64,000 bases of DNA, taken from the NCBI GenBank assembly GCA_019309115.1, contig JAFDGW010000007.1, positions 1 to 64,000 on the forward strand, in the 5' to 3' direction. The DNA comes from Deltaproteobacteria bacterium (GTDB lineage: Bacteria; Desulfobacterota; Syntrophobacteria; Syntrophobacterales; Thermodesulforhabdaceae). Both the position numbers and the translations under genes were made by a program. The notes under the pieces are model-generated. The model was not told where the DNA came from and searched no databases. It was given only the letters and a program-made list of their open reading frames with translations. Positions 8,125 through 17,181 of this stretch are shown in pieces. Every line of letters starts with the position of its first letter. Position 1 is the stretch's first letter.

Positions 8125-9348
8125 TCATACTCCATCTATTCTGCGCCAAAAGGCAACGGTCGCAAAGGTTACAAATGAATTCTGGTCGTCAACCACACCG
8201 TGGGACACACCGAGCACAGATCCCCGAACGCCCGGAGGCATACTGTTTGCCAGCACGTAAAGCGGCCCGGCACCACAGATCTTCCGCCTTTCGTGATCAC
8301 GCCACAGAAGAGTTTCGAACCTTTTGATGTCTCCGGCAGCGAGAGCTTCGCAGATTGCCCTGTCATCTTGCAGGTTGCTTTCAATGCTTCGTTTGTCAGG
8401 AATGTAGTTGTCTCCGTATCGAGGGCCTATGTGTGCAAAATCCACACTTGCTATAATTACAGCTTTTTCTTGATTTAAAATATCGCGAAGAACTTCTATC
8501 ACGGAATTTAACCTTTCTCTTTCCTCTCTGAGTTCACCCTCTGAAAAAGAACAAACCAGTGGAACAATTTTAGCGTTCGGTTGGAACATCTTTATAAAGA
8601 TCGCCTGAAATTCAACCGTATGCTCCCGTGCGTGGTTGAATTCGCCATCGGTAATGTCAAAGGGCAACCGGGTCATGATTTCCTTGCAGATTTCGCGGTT
8701 ACACGCAAGGATACCGAAGGGGGTTTCAAAATCCTTTACCGTCAATGCAATATGATGCTCCACAGGTTCATGACTCGTCCCGATTACTATCCATGTGTCG
8801 GGGTAAACAGACTCATAAGCATATTTGTAACCCATGGCATAAAGCTGTCCGCCCAGCCGAAGGTCAATGTGGGGAACAACAAGCCCCATAATCTTTTTGT
8901 GTTTAACAGGTGTTTCCGGAAGCCCGATGGGGTGATCTCCGGAAGTAAAAAAGCCTTCAAGAAATCTTTTCAATTCTTCCGGATCCTCCGGATAACTCAG
9001 GCCCGCATGAACTGCCCTTCGCACAGGATCTTTTAGATAATTTTCCACAGCTTCAGTAACCTTTTTGAAGAAGCTATCGTTTTCCAAAAATAAACAATCG
9101 TCCAACTGAGCCACCAGCTTCTCAATGTCATCCGAATAAATCAGTTCACCTGTTCTTCGCATGATTTCTGCCTGGATGTCCCTCAACGAATTGGTTCCGT
9201 CCATCAGCGCAAGAACCCGGGCCCATGCCGGTGATACCAAAAGGGTTCTGTCCGAATACCCGAGCCTGTCTCGCAACAATATCATCTGCTTACCTTGATA
9301 CCTCACGGGAATGGCTTCTATTCCATGTCTGACTTTGGGTTTATCCAC
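8125..9348 (-). CDS. amrB: AmmeMemoRadiSam protein B (Memo family) with PqqD-like N-terminus
   Basis: A 407-residue two-part protein. Residues 1-105 look like a PqqD-type winged-helix peptide-binding domain (SPAWARVLALMDGTNSLRD). Residues 125-405 are a Memo domain with the usual metal-site segments PHID (about 158), TSHE, HAREHTVEFQ, SVDFAHIG and ICGAGP (about 357). Memo proteins are structurally related to extradiol dioxygenases. In bacteria they occur in AmmeMemoRadiSam systems with an AMMECR1 protein and a radical-SAM enzyme, whose chemistry is not settled. Neither partner lies in this window. The gene probably heads a transcript with the two glycosyltransferases. The symbol is tentative. 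Confidence 0.8.
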   Translation of the reverse strand: MDKPKVRHGIEAIPVRYQGKQMILLRDRLGYSDRTLLVSPAWARVLALMDGTNSLRDIQAEIMRRTGELIYSDDIEKLVAQLDDCLFLENDSFFKKVTEAVENYLKDPVRRAVHAGLSYPEDPEELKRFLEGFFTSGDHPIGLPETPVKHKKIMGLVVPHIDLRLGGQLYAMGYKYAYESVYPDTWIVIGTSHEPVEHHIALTVKDFETPFGILACNREICKEIMTRLPFDITDGEFNHAREHTVEFQAIFIKMFQPNAKIVPLVCSFSEGELREERERLNSVIEVLRDILNQEKAVIIASVDFAHIGPRYGDNYIPDKRSIESNLQDDRAICEALAAGDIKRFETLLWRDHERRKICGAGPLYVLANSMPPGVRGSVLGVSHGVVDDQNSFVTFATVAFWRRIDGV

Positions 9349-9451
9349 GGCATGAACTCCTGTCCGTTTTGTTAGAATGAACTGCCTTCACTTTGACTAA
9401 TCATGAAGATTTATGCTAGCATTCCTCTGCATCTTTTTAAAACATATAACT

Positions 9452-9560
9452 GAGCCTGTTTGTTCGATCCTGTATTGCCTCAGACCTCAGGACTTGACTC
9501 AGCAGCCCGTGGTGTAAAGTAACTTTTCCTTTTATTTCTGCCCACATTTCAAACAGGCTC
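9452..9560. repeat. Inverted repeat ahead of the XRE-cupin gene
   Basis: An 11-base arm GAGCCTGTTTG (9452-9462) has its exact complement CAAACAGGCTC at 9550-9560, 87 bases on and just before the XRE-cupin gene. It could be a pair of operator half-sites for the regulator or a leader-RNA stem. No T-run follows, so it is not a terminator. Confidence 0.45.
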
Positions 9561-9600
9561 GATGGGATTTTTCACCTTCTCTGCTAGGGAGGAGACAGGC

Positions 9601-10203
9601 ATGAATCGGGACGATGTTACATTAGCGGTGAAGGCTTTACAGATAGGAAGCAAAGTGCGTGAACTCAGGGAAAAACACCGTTACACTTTACAGGATCTTG
9701 CCACCAAGACCGGGCTATCCAAGGCTCTTTTATCTCAGATAGAAAACAACAAAGTCGTGCCGCCCATCGCAACGCTGCTTCGCCTGGCGCGAGCGCTTAA
9801 CGTGGGGCTGAGTTATTTTTTCCAGGACGAGGTCAGGGGAGAAACGGTTTATGTAACAAGGGTATCCGACAGGATCCGTGTTGACAGGAGGGCTCATCAC
9901 CGGGAAGGCGAAGTTGACTACGTGTACGAAGCTCTGGAAACAAAGAAGCATGATAAACACATGGAACCGTTTTACGTTGAGTTTCCGTGTCTCGAGACGA
10001 ATGAAATGGTATTCACGAGCCACGAAGGTGAAGAGTTCGTATATCTCATGGAAGGAAAACTAGAGTTCAGGACAGCCGACAGGGTGGTACACCTTAATCC
10101 GGGAGATTGCATTTACTTCGATTCATCCCAGGGTCATAGCTTCAGAAGCCTTGGCAATAGCCCGGCCAAGGCTTTGGTCATTGTATGGAACAAAAATGTT
10201 TGA
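9601..10203 (+). CDS. XRE-family regulator with C-terminal cupin domain
   Basis: A 200-residue transcription factor. Residues about 15-70 form a lambda-repressor-type helix-turn-helix (YTLQDLATKTGLSKALLSQI). Residues about 125-195 form a cupin sensor domain (SHEGEEFVYLMEGKLEF, then NPGDCIYFDSSQGHSF). Relatives such as PuuR- and SutR-type regulators bind a small metabolite in the cupin and control nearby uptake or catabolic genes. I place the start at ATG 9601 because AGGGAGGAG lies six bases upstream; an in-frame ATG at 9562 would put that site inside the gene. It converges with aroC; its targets are not apparent. Confidence 0.8.
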   Translation: MNRDDVTLAVKALQIGSKVRELREKHRYTLQDLATKTGLSKALLSQIENNKVVPPIATLLRLARALNVGLSYFFQDEVRGETVYVTRVSDRIRVDRRAHHREGEVDYVYEALETKKHDKHMEPFYVEFPCLETNEMVFTSHEGEEFVYLMEGKLEFRTADRVVHLNPGDCIYFDSSQGHSFRSLGNSPAKALVIVWNKNV

Positions 10204-10220
10204 ATCCTAAACCACGTAAG

Positions 10221-11273
10221 CTATTTCCTGAAGAAGGGGTGAAGCATGAAGTCGGCGATGACAAGTAGCATCATTGCTTCGCAGACGGGCACAATGCGAG
10301 GTATGGCGCTTACGTCGTGTCTTCCGGTGATTTTTATGATTGTTGATTCGCCATTGGCGGTTATTGTTTCCTGAGGAAGACTTATGGACGGTATGGGTTT
10401 TACGGCGACCCTTGCGATTATGTCCGCACCTGTTGAAATACCCCCGAGCACCCCTCCAGCGTTGTTGGTTTTATATCCCTCAAGCGTGATCGGGTCATTA
10501 TGCTGGCTTCCCAGCATTTCCGCTGCCGCAAAGCCAGAGCCGATTTCGACACCCTTTATGGCTCCTATGGACATTAGTGCGCCAGCTATACGAGCGTCCA
10601 GCTTGTCGAAAACGGGCTCTCCGAGGCCAGCCGGGCATCCCCGAACCCTGATTTCCACGACACCCCCAATGGAGTCGCCGGTTTTTTTCACCTCCGCGAT
10701 GCGATCAAGCATCTTGGGAAGAGCATCGGGATCGGCACAATACAAGGGGTTTTTCTCGACAAAGTCTTCGTCCACCTTCTCACACTTAACTCCGCCAAGT
10801 GCAACCGTGTAAGCTTTAACAGTAATGCCATGTTGCTGCAAAAATTTTCGAGCCACAGCACCGGCCGCCACCCTTGCAACCGTTTCTCTGCCGGAACTCC
10901 TTCCGCCACCTCGCCAATCCCTTATTCCGTACTTTTGGTCGTATGTTATATCGGCATGGCCAGGTCGGTAGGTTCGCGCAAGACGACCGTAATCGGAACT
11001 TCTTGCGTCTTTGTTGAATATGACTAACGATATGGGTGTTCCCGTGGTTTTTCCTTCAAATACGCCAGAAAGTATTTCTACTCGATCAGGTTCGCGCCGT
11101 TTCGTGGAAGCAGGGCTGCTTCCGGGCTTTCTGCGATCCAGATCTGCCTGAATGTCTTCTTCGCAGAGAGGTACTCCAGGAGGGCACCCGTCCACCACGG
11201 CTCCCAGAGCCTTTCCATGAGATTCACCCCAGGTGGTCACCCTGAAAATTCTACCAAAACTGTTACCTGCCAT
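10221..11273 (-). CDS. aroC: Chorismate synthase
   Basis: A 350-residue chorismate synthase, the usual bacterial length. It converts 5-enolpyruvylshikimate-3-phosphate to chorismate with reduced FMN, the last common step to aromatic amino acids and folate. Signatures present include GESHGKALG near the N-terminus, RPGHAD(I)TYDQKYG, the GGGRSSGRETVARVAAGAVA block, and the C-terminal ISLPQETITANGEST and GRHDVSAIPR segments. A strong AGGAGGAG precedes ATG. It stands alone: it converges with the XRE-cupin gene (17 bases apart) and diverges from clpS. No other shikimate gene is in the window. Confidence 0.97.
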   Translation of the reverse strand: MAGNSFGRIFRVTTWGESHGKALGAVVDGCPPGVPLCEEDIQADLDRRKPGSSPASTKRREPDRVEILSGVFEGKTTGTPISLVIFNKDARSSDYGRLARTYRPGHADITYDQKYGIRDWRGGGRSSGRETVARVAAGAVARKFLQQHGITVKAYTVALGGVKCEKVDEDFVEKNPLYCADPDALPKMLDRIAEVKKTGDSIGGVVEIRVRGCPAGLGEPVFDKLDARIAGALMSIGAIKGVEIGSGFAAAEMLGSQHNDPITLEGYKTNNAGGVLGGISTGADIIARVAVKPIPSISLPQETITANGESTIIKITGRHDVSAIPRIVPVCEAMMLLVIADFMLHPFFRK

Positions 11274-11288
11274 AACTCCTCCTTGCGC

Positions 11289-11316
11289 TTGACTAACCGT
11301 TTCAAAGCGTTATCCT
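11289..11316 (+). promoter_or_regulatory. Possible sigma-70 promoter of clpS-clpA-aat
   Basis: TTGACT, 16-base spacer, TATCCT, lying 77 bases before the clpS start. The -35 is a good match and the -10 a moderate one. Pattern match only. Confidence 0.4.
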
Positions 11317-11392
11317 TGTTTATCAAGGAGTTGCGGGCAAATGGAAGCACGAAATGTCCGCTTTGACTGGAACGATTGGAGGGAAGGGAGAC

Positions 11393-11707
11393 ATGAGCGA
11401 TTGGGATCATGATCCTCAGCGTGAATTCGAAAGCGGCGTTGAGGATGAGCTTCAAGAGCCGCCCATGTATAAAGTTTTGCTCCACAACGATGACTACACA
11501 ACCATGGATTTCGTTGTGGAGATCCTTCAAACGGTCTTCCACAAATCGCCCAGCGAAGCGGTCAAGATTATGCTCAAAGTTCACCACAACGGTATAGGTG
11601 TATGCGGGGTGTATCCGGCTGAGGTGGCCGAAACCAAGGTTGAAATGGTGCATCACCTCGCTAGAAAAAACGGATTTCCGCTGAGATGCAGCATGGAAGA
11701 AGTGTAA
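11393..11707 (+). CDS. clpS: ClpS, adaptor of the ClpAP protease
   Basis: A 104-residue ClpS. The adaptor binds proteins with N-terminal Leu, Phe, Tyr or Trp and hands them to ClpAP. The conserved core is clear: PPMYKVLLHNDDYTTMDFVVEIL, then a helix bearing HKSPSEAVKIMLKVHHNG, then the G-V-C-G-V strand and ETKVEMVH. I chose ATG 11393 (MSDWD...) because GGGAAGGGAG lies just upstream; an in-frame ATG at 11354 would add 13 residues. It is followed three bases later by clpA, and further by aat, so the three form a leaderless N-degron operon. Confidence 0.95.
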   Translation: MSDWDHDPQREFESGVEDELQEPPMYKVLLHNDDYTTMDFVVEILQTVFHKSPSEAVKIMLKVHHNGIGVCGVYPAEVAETKVEMVHHLARKNGFPLRCSMEEV

Positions 11708-11710
11708 ACC

Positions 11711-14008
11711 ATGATAAGCAAAGAATTAGAAGCCATTATTACTGCAGCAATTAAAGAGGCCAGAAGGCGTCGCCACGAGTTTTTCACTCTGGAGCACATC
11801 CTGTACGCCTTTGTGACAGATCCAACGGGCAGAAAAATACTCTACCATTGCGGGGTGGATCTGGATCTTCTCAGAGATAACCTAGAACACTTCTTCAACG
11901 AAAAGATGGAGAAGCTTCCAAACGGCGTTTACAAAGAGCCCATTCAGACGCTCAGTGTTCAAAGGGTCTTACAACGGGCCATTATGCATGCTCAGAATGC
12001 CGAAAAAAAGGAAGTTGAAGCGGGCGATATTCTAGCGGCTATGTTCTACGAGGACCAGTCTCACGCTGTTTATTACTTGAAGATGCAGGGAGTAACCAGG
12101 CTGGACATCTTGAATTACATATCCCATGGGATTTCAAAGGTAGGAGCTTACGAAGACGAGGAGCCTCCAGAGTCTGTGACAGGACGAACGACCGCTAAAA
12201 AGAAGAGCGCACTTGAAACCTTCACGGTTAACTTAATAGAAAAGGCCGCAAAAGGGCTTATCGACCCTCTCATAGGCCGAGAACAGGAAATCCTGAGAAC
12301 TCTACAGATACTGAGTCGCCGCAACAAGAACAACCCTATTTTCGTGGGCGATCCAGGTGTCGGTAAAACGGCTATAGCTGAAGGATTGGCGCTCAAAATA
12401 TATAAGAGGGAAGTGCCACCGGAATTTTACGATACCGAAATTTATGCCCTCGACATGGGTGCTCTGCTTGCCGGAACCAAGTTCCGAGGCGATTTTGAAG
12501 CACGGCTCAAGGGAGTTATTCAAGAACTTATGAAAAAGAAAGGAGCGATACTCTTTATAGATGAAATCCACACCGTAGTTGGGGCGGGAGCCACCAGTGG
12601 AGGATCTCTTGACGCGTCGAATATCTTGAAGCCCGTTCTTGTTTCGGGAACTATTCGATGTATAGGCTCCACGACTTATGAAGAATACAAAAACTACTTT
12701 GAAAAGGATAGGGCGCTGAGCAGGAGGTTCCAGAAAATAGAAATTTCCGAACCAACGCAGGAGGAAACCTACCAGATACTCAAGGGTCTCAAGAGCTACT
12801 ATGAAGAGCATCACGGCGTAAAGTATTCAAACGCTGCAATCAAGGCGGCCGTTGAACTTTCGGCCCGATACATAACCGACAGGTATTTACCGGACAAAGC
12901 CATAGACGTTTTGGACGAAGCGGGAGCCAGTATAAAACTTAAGGAAAATAAGCGAGTTCGCAGGATTGTTGGAGTCAGAGACATTGAGCAGGTTGTGGCT
13001 AGGATGGCAAGGATACCGCCCAGGTCGGTTAGTGTATCGGATAGAGAAAAGTTGCAGAACCTCGAGGCGGAACTGAAAAAGGCCGTTTTCGGACAGGACG
13101 AGGCAATCGAAAAGTTGGTCCGAGCAATAAAGCGAGCCAGGGCCGGTTTGGGAATACCGGAAAAGCCAGTGGGTTCTTTTCTTTTTATTGGTCCTACCGG
13201 TGTGGGTAAGACGGAAGTAGCAAAGCAGCTTGCCAAAGTGTTGGGTATTCATTTCTTGCGTTTTGACATGAGTGAGTACATGGAAAAGCATACTGTAGCT
13301 CGCCTTATCGGCGCACCGCCAGGATATATAGGTTTTGATCAGGGCGGTTTGCTTACGGATGCCATCCGAAAACACCCATATTCCGTGTTGCTCATGGACG
13401 AGATAGAGAAGGCTCATCCTGACGTTTTCAACATTTTGCTTCAGGTTATGGATTACGCCACTTTGACGGACAATAACGGTAGAAAAGCAGATTTTAGAAA
13501 CGTTATTCTGCTTATGACTTCCAACGCTGGTGCACAGGAAATGTCTACATCGTCAATAGGTTTTGGAACCGGTAGAGATCGTACAGAAAGCGCCAAAAAA
13601 GGCCTTAAGGCTATAGAAAAGATTTTCAGCCCCGAATTTAGAAATCGCCTTGACGCAATTATCGCCTTCAACGAACTGGACCAATCCATAATGGAACGGA
13701 TCGTGGATAAGTTCGCGAGAGAAATGGAAGAGCAACTGGCGGAACGAAAGGTTCGGATCATGCTCAGCGACGGTGCCAGAAGATGGTTGGCTGAAAAGGG
13801 TTACGATCCTCACTTTGGAGCTCGGCCGCTTGCCCGATTGATACAAACGGAAATAAAAGACGTTTTGGCCGATGAAATCCTTTTCGGCGCTCTTAAAGAA
13901 GGCGGAACAGTCAATATTTTGAGCTCTCATGAAGCAGTGCCAGAATCGGACGAGAAAAAGGTTCTCAGGAAGGAAAATCTAGTTTTTGTGTTTGAGAAAG
14001 CAATGTAA
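11711..14008 (+). CDS. clpA: ClpA, ATPase subunit of ClpAP protease
   Basis: A 765-residue double-AAA+ unfoldase, the normal ClpA length. It has an N-terminal Clp repeat domain (residues 1-145) that docks ClpS. The first AAA module has Walker A GDPGVGKT (about 213-220) and Walker B ILFIDEIH; the second has Walker [10 protein letters not shown] (about 494) and [13 protein letters not shown]. There is no ClpB-type coiled-coil insert. It threads substrates into ClpP, which is not encoded in the window. The gene starts three bases after clpS and is followed by aat 32 bases on, consistent with joint control of N-end-rule proteolysis. Confidence 0.96.
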   Translation: MISKELEAIITAAIKEARRRRHEFFTLEHILYAFVTDPTGRKILYHCGVDLDLLRDNLEHFFNEKMEKLPNGVYKEPIQTLSVQRVLQRAIMHAQNAEKKEVEAGDILAAMFYEDQSHAVYYLKMQGVTRLDILNYISHGISKVGAYEDEEPPESVTGRTTAKKKSALETFTVNLIEKAAKGLIDPLIGREQEILRTLQILSRRNKNNPIFVGDPGVGKTAIAEGLALKIYKREVPPEFYDTEIYALDMGALLAGTKFRGDFEARLKGVIQELMKKKGAILFIDEIHTVVGAGATSGGSLDASNILKPVLVSGTIRCIGSTTYEEYKNYFEKDRALSRRFQKIEISEPTQEETYQILKGLKSYYEEHHGVKYSNAAIKAAVELSARYITDRYLPDKAIDVLDEAGASIKLKENKRVRRIVGVRDIEQVVARMARIPPRSVSVSDREKLQNLEAELKKAVFGQDEAIEKLVRAIKRARAGLGIPEKPVGSFLFIGPTGVGKTEVAKQLAKVLGIHFLRFDMSEYMEKHTVARLIGAPPGYIGFDQGGLLTDAIRKHPYSVLLMDEIEKAHPDVFNILLQVMDYATLTDNNGRKADFRNVILLMTSNAGAQEMSTSSIGFGTGRDRTESAKKGLKAIEKIFSPEFRNRLDAIIAFNELDQSIMERIVDKFAREMEEQLAERKVRIMLSDGARRWLAEKGYDPHFGARPLARLIQTEIKDVLADEILFGALKEGGTVNILSSHEAVPESDEKKVLRKENLVFVFEKAM

Positions 14009-14040
14009 GCTCCCAAAATTGCTGGAGTGGAACCCAATTT

Positions 14041-14748
14041 ATGACGGTTTTTCGCCTCACCGAAGAACTTATATTTCCACATCCTGAGTGGGCCGATGCC
14101 GATGGGTTACTTGCTGTAGGAGGAGATTTGTCGCCCCAGAGGCTTCTTTTGGCATACGCTATGGGTATTTTCCCGTGGTATGATAGAGATTCCCCAATTC
14201 TGTGGTGGTCCCCGGATCCTCGCCTCGTTCTATTTCCCGAAAAAGCAAAGGTTTCGAAAAGCCTCAAAAGGGTGCTCAGAAAAAAGATTTTTAGGATTTC
14301 TTTTGACCAAGCTTTCAGTGATGTTATTCGAGAGTGCGCAAGGGTTAGGTTGGAGCAGGGAGGTGATACATGGATCTTACCTGAGATAATTGAAGCCTAC
14401 GAAAGATTACATCACCTTGGATATGCCCATTCGGTTGAAGTGTGGCATGAAGGAAAGCTAGCGGGGGGACTTTACGGTGTGTCGCTCGGGCGTGCCTTTT
14501 TTGGCGAATCCATGTTCACTCGGGTAAGAGACGCATCAAAGGTAGCACTGGTAGTGCTTGCCGGATTCTTGAGGAGTTGGCAGTTCCACTTCATAGACTG
14601 CCAGATCACGACAGAACACCTTAAGCGCATGGGTGCTGAGGAAATACCACGACAACAATTTCTAGAGCTTCTGAGAAAGGCTATATGTTATCCTACATAC
14701 TGCGGCCGTTGGTCTCCGTCCCCTGACTCTCCCATTGCATCCGAATAA
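14041..14748 (+). CDS. aat: Leucyl/phenylalanyl-tRNA-protein transferase
   Basis: A 235-residue Aat enzyme. It adds Leu or Phe from aminoacyl-tRNA to proteins starting with Lys or Arg, creating N-degrons read by ClpS. Family signatures are present: FPHPEWADADGLLAVGGDLS, LLLAYAMGIFPWYD, WWSPDPRLVLFP, GGLYGVSLGRAFFGESMF and the C-terminal FIDCQITTEHLKRMGAE. Placing aat directly behind clpS-clpA puts the tagging enzyme, adaptor and protease ATPase in one operon. Its last 56 bases overlap the 3' end of the convergent exported-protein gene. Confidence 0.96.
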   Translation: MTVFRLTEELIFPHPEWADADGLLAVGGDLSPQRLLLAYAMGIFPWYDRDSPILWWSPDPRLVLFPEKAKVSKSLKRVLRKKIFRISFDQAFSDVIRECARVRLEQGGDTWILPEIIEAYERLHHLGYAHSVEVWHEGKLAGGLYGVSLGRAFFGESMFTRVRDASKVALVVLAGFLRSWQFHFIDCQITTEHLKRMGAEEIPRQQFLELLRKAICYPTYCGRWSPSPDSPIASE

Positions 14749-15454
14749 CCTTCAAGTTATAAGCCCAAAATTCTCCTTTTATGGGTATTAACGCATAAGC
14801 CATGTACGAATAGGTGCCAATTCTTTTCACCTTATGTCGCTTTTTTATTACGCTTACCTGTTTTAAAATGGCGGGATATGTGGCCACTAGGTTTTCGTCC
14901 ATATCAAGCAATTCGAAATAGGTTCCATCCGGGTTTATGGGTTCCCTGGAGTTAAAAAAAACGGCAACGAGAAATACTGGTACCTTGTTCGCCGGATTTA
15001 CGAATTGCTTTATAGCGAAGTAGTCCTGTGTTACCGGCCCCACCAGGCGAGGTTTATTTGAAAAGTTAATCGGCTCGATAGTCGGAAGTTGATCCTCAAA
15101 CTTTACTTGCAGTCCATACCGGGAAGTAACTCTGGCTGTGTACGCAAGGGGGTCAAACCTTTCCACCGTGATGGCCGTTTTCCTTAGGCTTTCCGTATCT
15201 ATTTCCTCATGGCGTGTAATTTCTTCCAGTGCTTTCACTTCTTCCACCCGAAGCGATGCAGTCCCACCTCCGCCTGGAATTTCGAACTTCACTTTTTCCT
15301 TCGTTATCCAGCAGTACTCAAGTTTCAGTTGCCTTTGATTCTCCAAAGACAGTACAAGCTGTCCTGCATCTGCCCGGAAGGGGACTACACATAGTATTAC
15401 GAACGTTCCGGAGAACAATAGTATCGGCAAAAGCCTTTTTTGTGGTGCCGCCAT
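14693..15454 (-). CDS. Exported protein of unknown function
   Basis: A 253-residue protein with an N-terminal signal sequence (RLLPILLFSGTFVILCVVPF, then an ADA-type cleavage site), so it is probably periplasmic. The mature part is rich in beta strands and contains the short Gly-rich turn PGGGGTAS; I recognise no family. I chose ATG 15454 because GGAGG lies seven bases upstream; an upstream in-frame ATG (15487) would put that site inside the gene. It converges with and overlaps aat by 56 bases and diverges from the hisHF gene. No function can be proposed from context. Confidence 0.65.
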   Translation of the reverse strand: MAAPQKRLLPILLFSGTFVILCVVPFRADAGQLVLSLENQRQLKLEYCWITKEKVKFEIPGGGGTASLRVEEVKALEEITRHEEIDTESLRKTAITVERFDPLAYTARVTSRYGLQVKFEDQLPTIEPINFSNKPRLVGPVTQDYFAIKQFVNPANKVPVFLVAVFFNSREPINPDGTYFELLDMDENLVATYPAILKQVSVIKKRHKVKRIGTYSYMAYALIPIKGEFWAYNLKVIRMQWESQGTETNGRSM

Positions 15455-15600
15455 GACGATGCCTCCATAAGGAAACATAATATCCATTATCAGACCTTGA
15501 ATATAGCCCCGACCACCTTGCTCTTTACTTTACATACCCAAAACTCTATTACAAGAACTTTCCTGATTGCAGTTCCACAATAACAAAGGAGGCACTCTTA

Positions 15601-17181
15601 ATGAACTACATAACAGTACTCGACTACGGCGCAGGCAACGTACGAAGCGTTGTAAATGCTATAAAATCCCTCGGATACAATGTGCGCTTTGTGAAAAAAC
15701 CACAGGACATAACAAACGCTAGAATCCTCGTTTTCCCCGGAGTTGGCGCCTTCGGAGAAATGATGAAGGTTCTGAATAATCAAGGTTATACCGATGCGCT
15801 GCTTCAATATCTTAAAGAAAACCGTCCATTTCTCGGAATATGCCTCGGACTTCAGGCACTATTCGAGGAAAGCGAAGAATCACCAGGCATTCCCGGCCTT
15901 GGTTTTTTCAAAGGCCGCGTGGTTCGCTTTAGAACCAATCTTTCCGTGCCACACATTGGCTGGAATGGCTTGAATTTTCTCCAGGAATCTAGACTCTTTA
16001 ACGAGCTGAAGAGTAACGAAAAGGTCTATTTCGTCCATTCCTACCACGTGGCTCCCGATGACCCCTCCGTGATCCTCACGACAACCAACTACGGATACGA
16101 ATTCGTAAGCTCGGTCCAAAAAGGAAACATTGTGGCAACCCAGTTTCACCCTGAAAAAAGCGGCTCCGTCGGCTTGAAAATGTTAGAGAACTTCTTAAAG
16201 GGCAACGTGTCCCCTGCCCGCCCAGCATCGTTATTAACGACCAGGCTGGCCAAACGTATAATCGCCTGTCTGGACGTCCGAACAAATGACGACGGAGACC
16301 TTGTAGTTACTAAAGGAGACCAATACGACGTTCGGGATCGTCGGGACAGGCGGGTCAGAAATCTCGGTAAGCCTGTTGCGCTTGCCCACCGCTACTACCA
16401 GGAAGGTGCCGATGAAATAACGTTTCTTAATATTACCGGGTTTCGAGACTTTCCGCTACATGATCTTCCTATGTTGGAGGTGCTGAAGCAGACGTCGGAA
16501 AGAGTATTCGTTCCCTTAACAATTGGTGGAGGAATCCGAAGCTACAGAGATCAAAATGGGCGTTACTATTCTGCGCTGGACGTGGCATCTGAGTATTTCC
16601 GTTCCGGAGCTGATAAAGTTTCCATAGGAAGCGATGCTGTTTATCTGGTTGAGGAATATTTGAGAACCGGCAAAATGAGCAAAGAAAATGCCATCAGTGA
16701 GATAGCTCGGGTCTACGGAAGTCAGGCGGTGGTAATATCCATAGATCCATGGCGGGTTTATGTTAAATCACCGGCAGATACCCATCACCCCGTTATACGG
16801 ACTTCCATTCCCGGTCCGAACCGCGAGCGTTATTGCTGGTACCAGTGCACCGTCAAGGGAGGTCGCGAAGGGCGTGATGTGGACGCCATTACACTGGCAA
16901 AGGTTTGTCAGGAATTTGGTGCCGGAGAAATTCTTTTAAACTGTATTGACCGTGATGGCACCAAAACGGGGTTCGACATTGAACTAATTCAGGCCGTATG
17001 TGGTGCGGTTACCATCCCGGTAATAGCATCTAGTGGAGCCGGATGTGCCGAGCATTTCTTAGAAGTTTTTGAGCGAACCAGAGCGGAAGCTGCTCTGGCT
17101 GCGGGTATTTTTCATCGTAGGGAAGTTACGATCGAGGAAGTAAAGCAGTTTCTAAGGGGAAAGGTGGAAGTGAGGCTTTAA
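15601..17181 (+). CDS. hisHF: Imidazole glycerol-phosphate synthase, HisH-HisF fusion
   Basis: A 526-residue fusion of glutaminase HisH and cyclase HisF. Together they make imidazole glycerol phosphate and AICAR in histidine biosynthesis. Residues 1-200 are a class I amidotransferase with Cys in LGICLGLQ (about 81) and His/Glu in TQFHPEKSG. Residues from about 218 are the HisF barrel: RIIACLDVRTNDDGD, FLNITGFRD, LTIGGGI and VIASSGAG. The cyclase half carries insertions (RNGRYYSALDVASEY type, YCWYQCTVKGGREGRD) and the ending AALAAGIFHRREV that are typical of eukaryotic HIS7, not of ordinary bacterial HisF. No other his gene is nearby. The start follows AAAGGAGG. Confidence 0.93.
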   Translation: MNYITVLDYGAGNVRSVVNAIKSLGYNVRFVKKPQDITNARILVFPGVGAFGEMMKVLNNQGYTDALLQYLKENRPFLGICLGLQALFEESEESPGIPGLGFFKGRVVRFRTNLSVPHIGWNGLNFLQESRLFNELKSNEKVYFVHSYHVAPDDPSVILTTTNYGYEFVSSVQKGNIVATQFHPEKSGSVGLKMLENFLKGNVSPARPASLLTTRLAKRIIACLDVRTNDDGDLVVTKGDQYDVRDRRDRRVRNLGKPVALAHRYYQEGADEITFLNITGFRDFPLHDLPMLEVLKQTSERVFVPLTIGGGIRSYRDQNGRYYSALDVASEYFRSGADKVSIGSDAVYLVEEYLRTGKMSKENAISEIARVYGSQAVVISIDPWRVYVKSPADTHHPVIRTSIPGPNRERYCWYQCTVKGGREGRDVDAITLAKVCQEFGAGEILLNCIDRDGTKTGFDIELIQAVCGAVTIPVIASSGAGCAEHFLEVFERTRAEAALAAGIFHRREVTIEEVKQFLRGKVEVRL

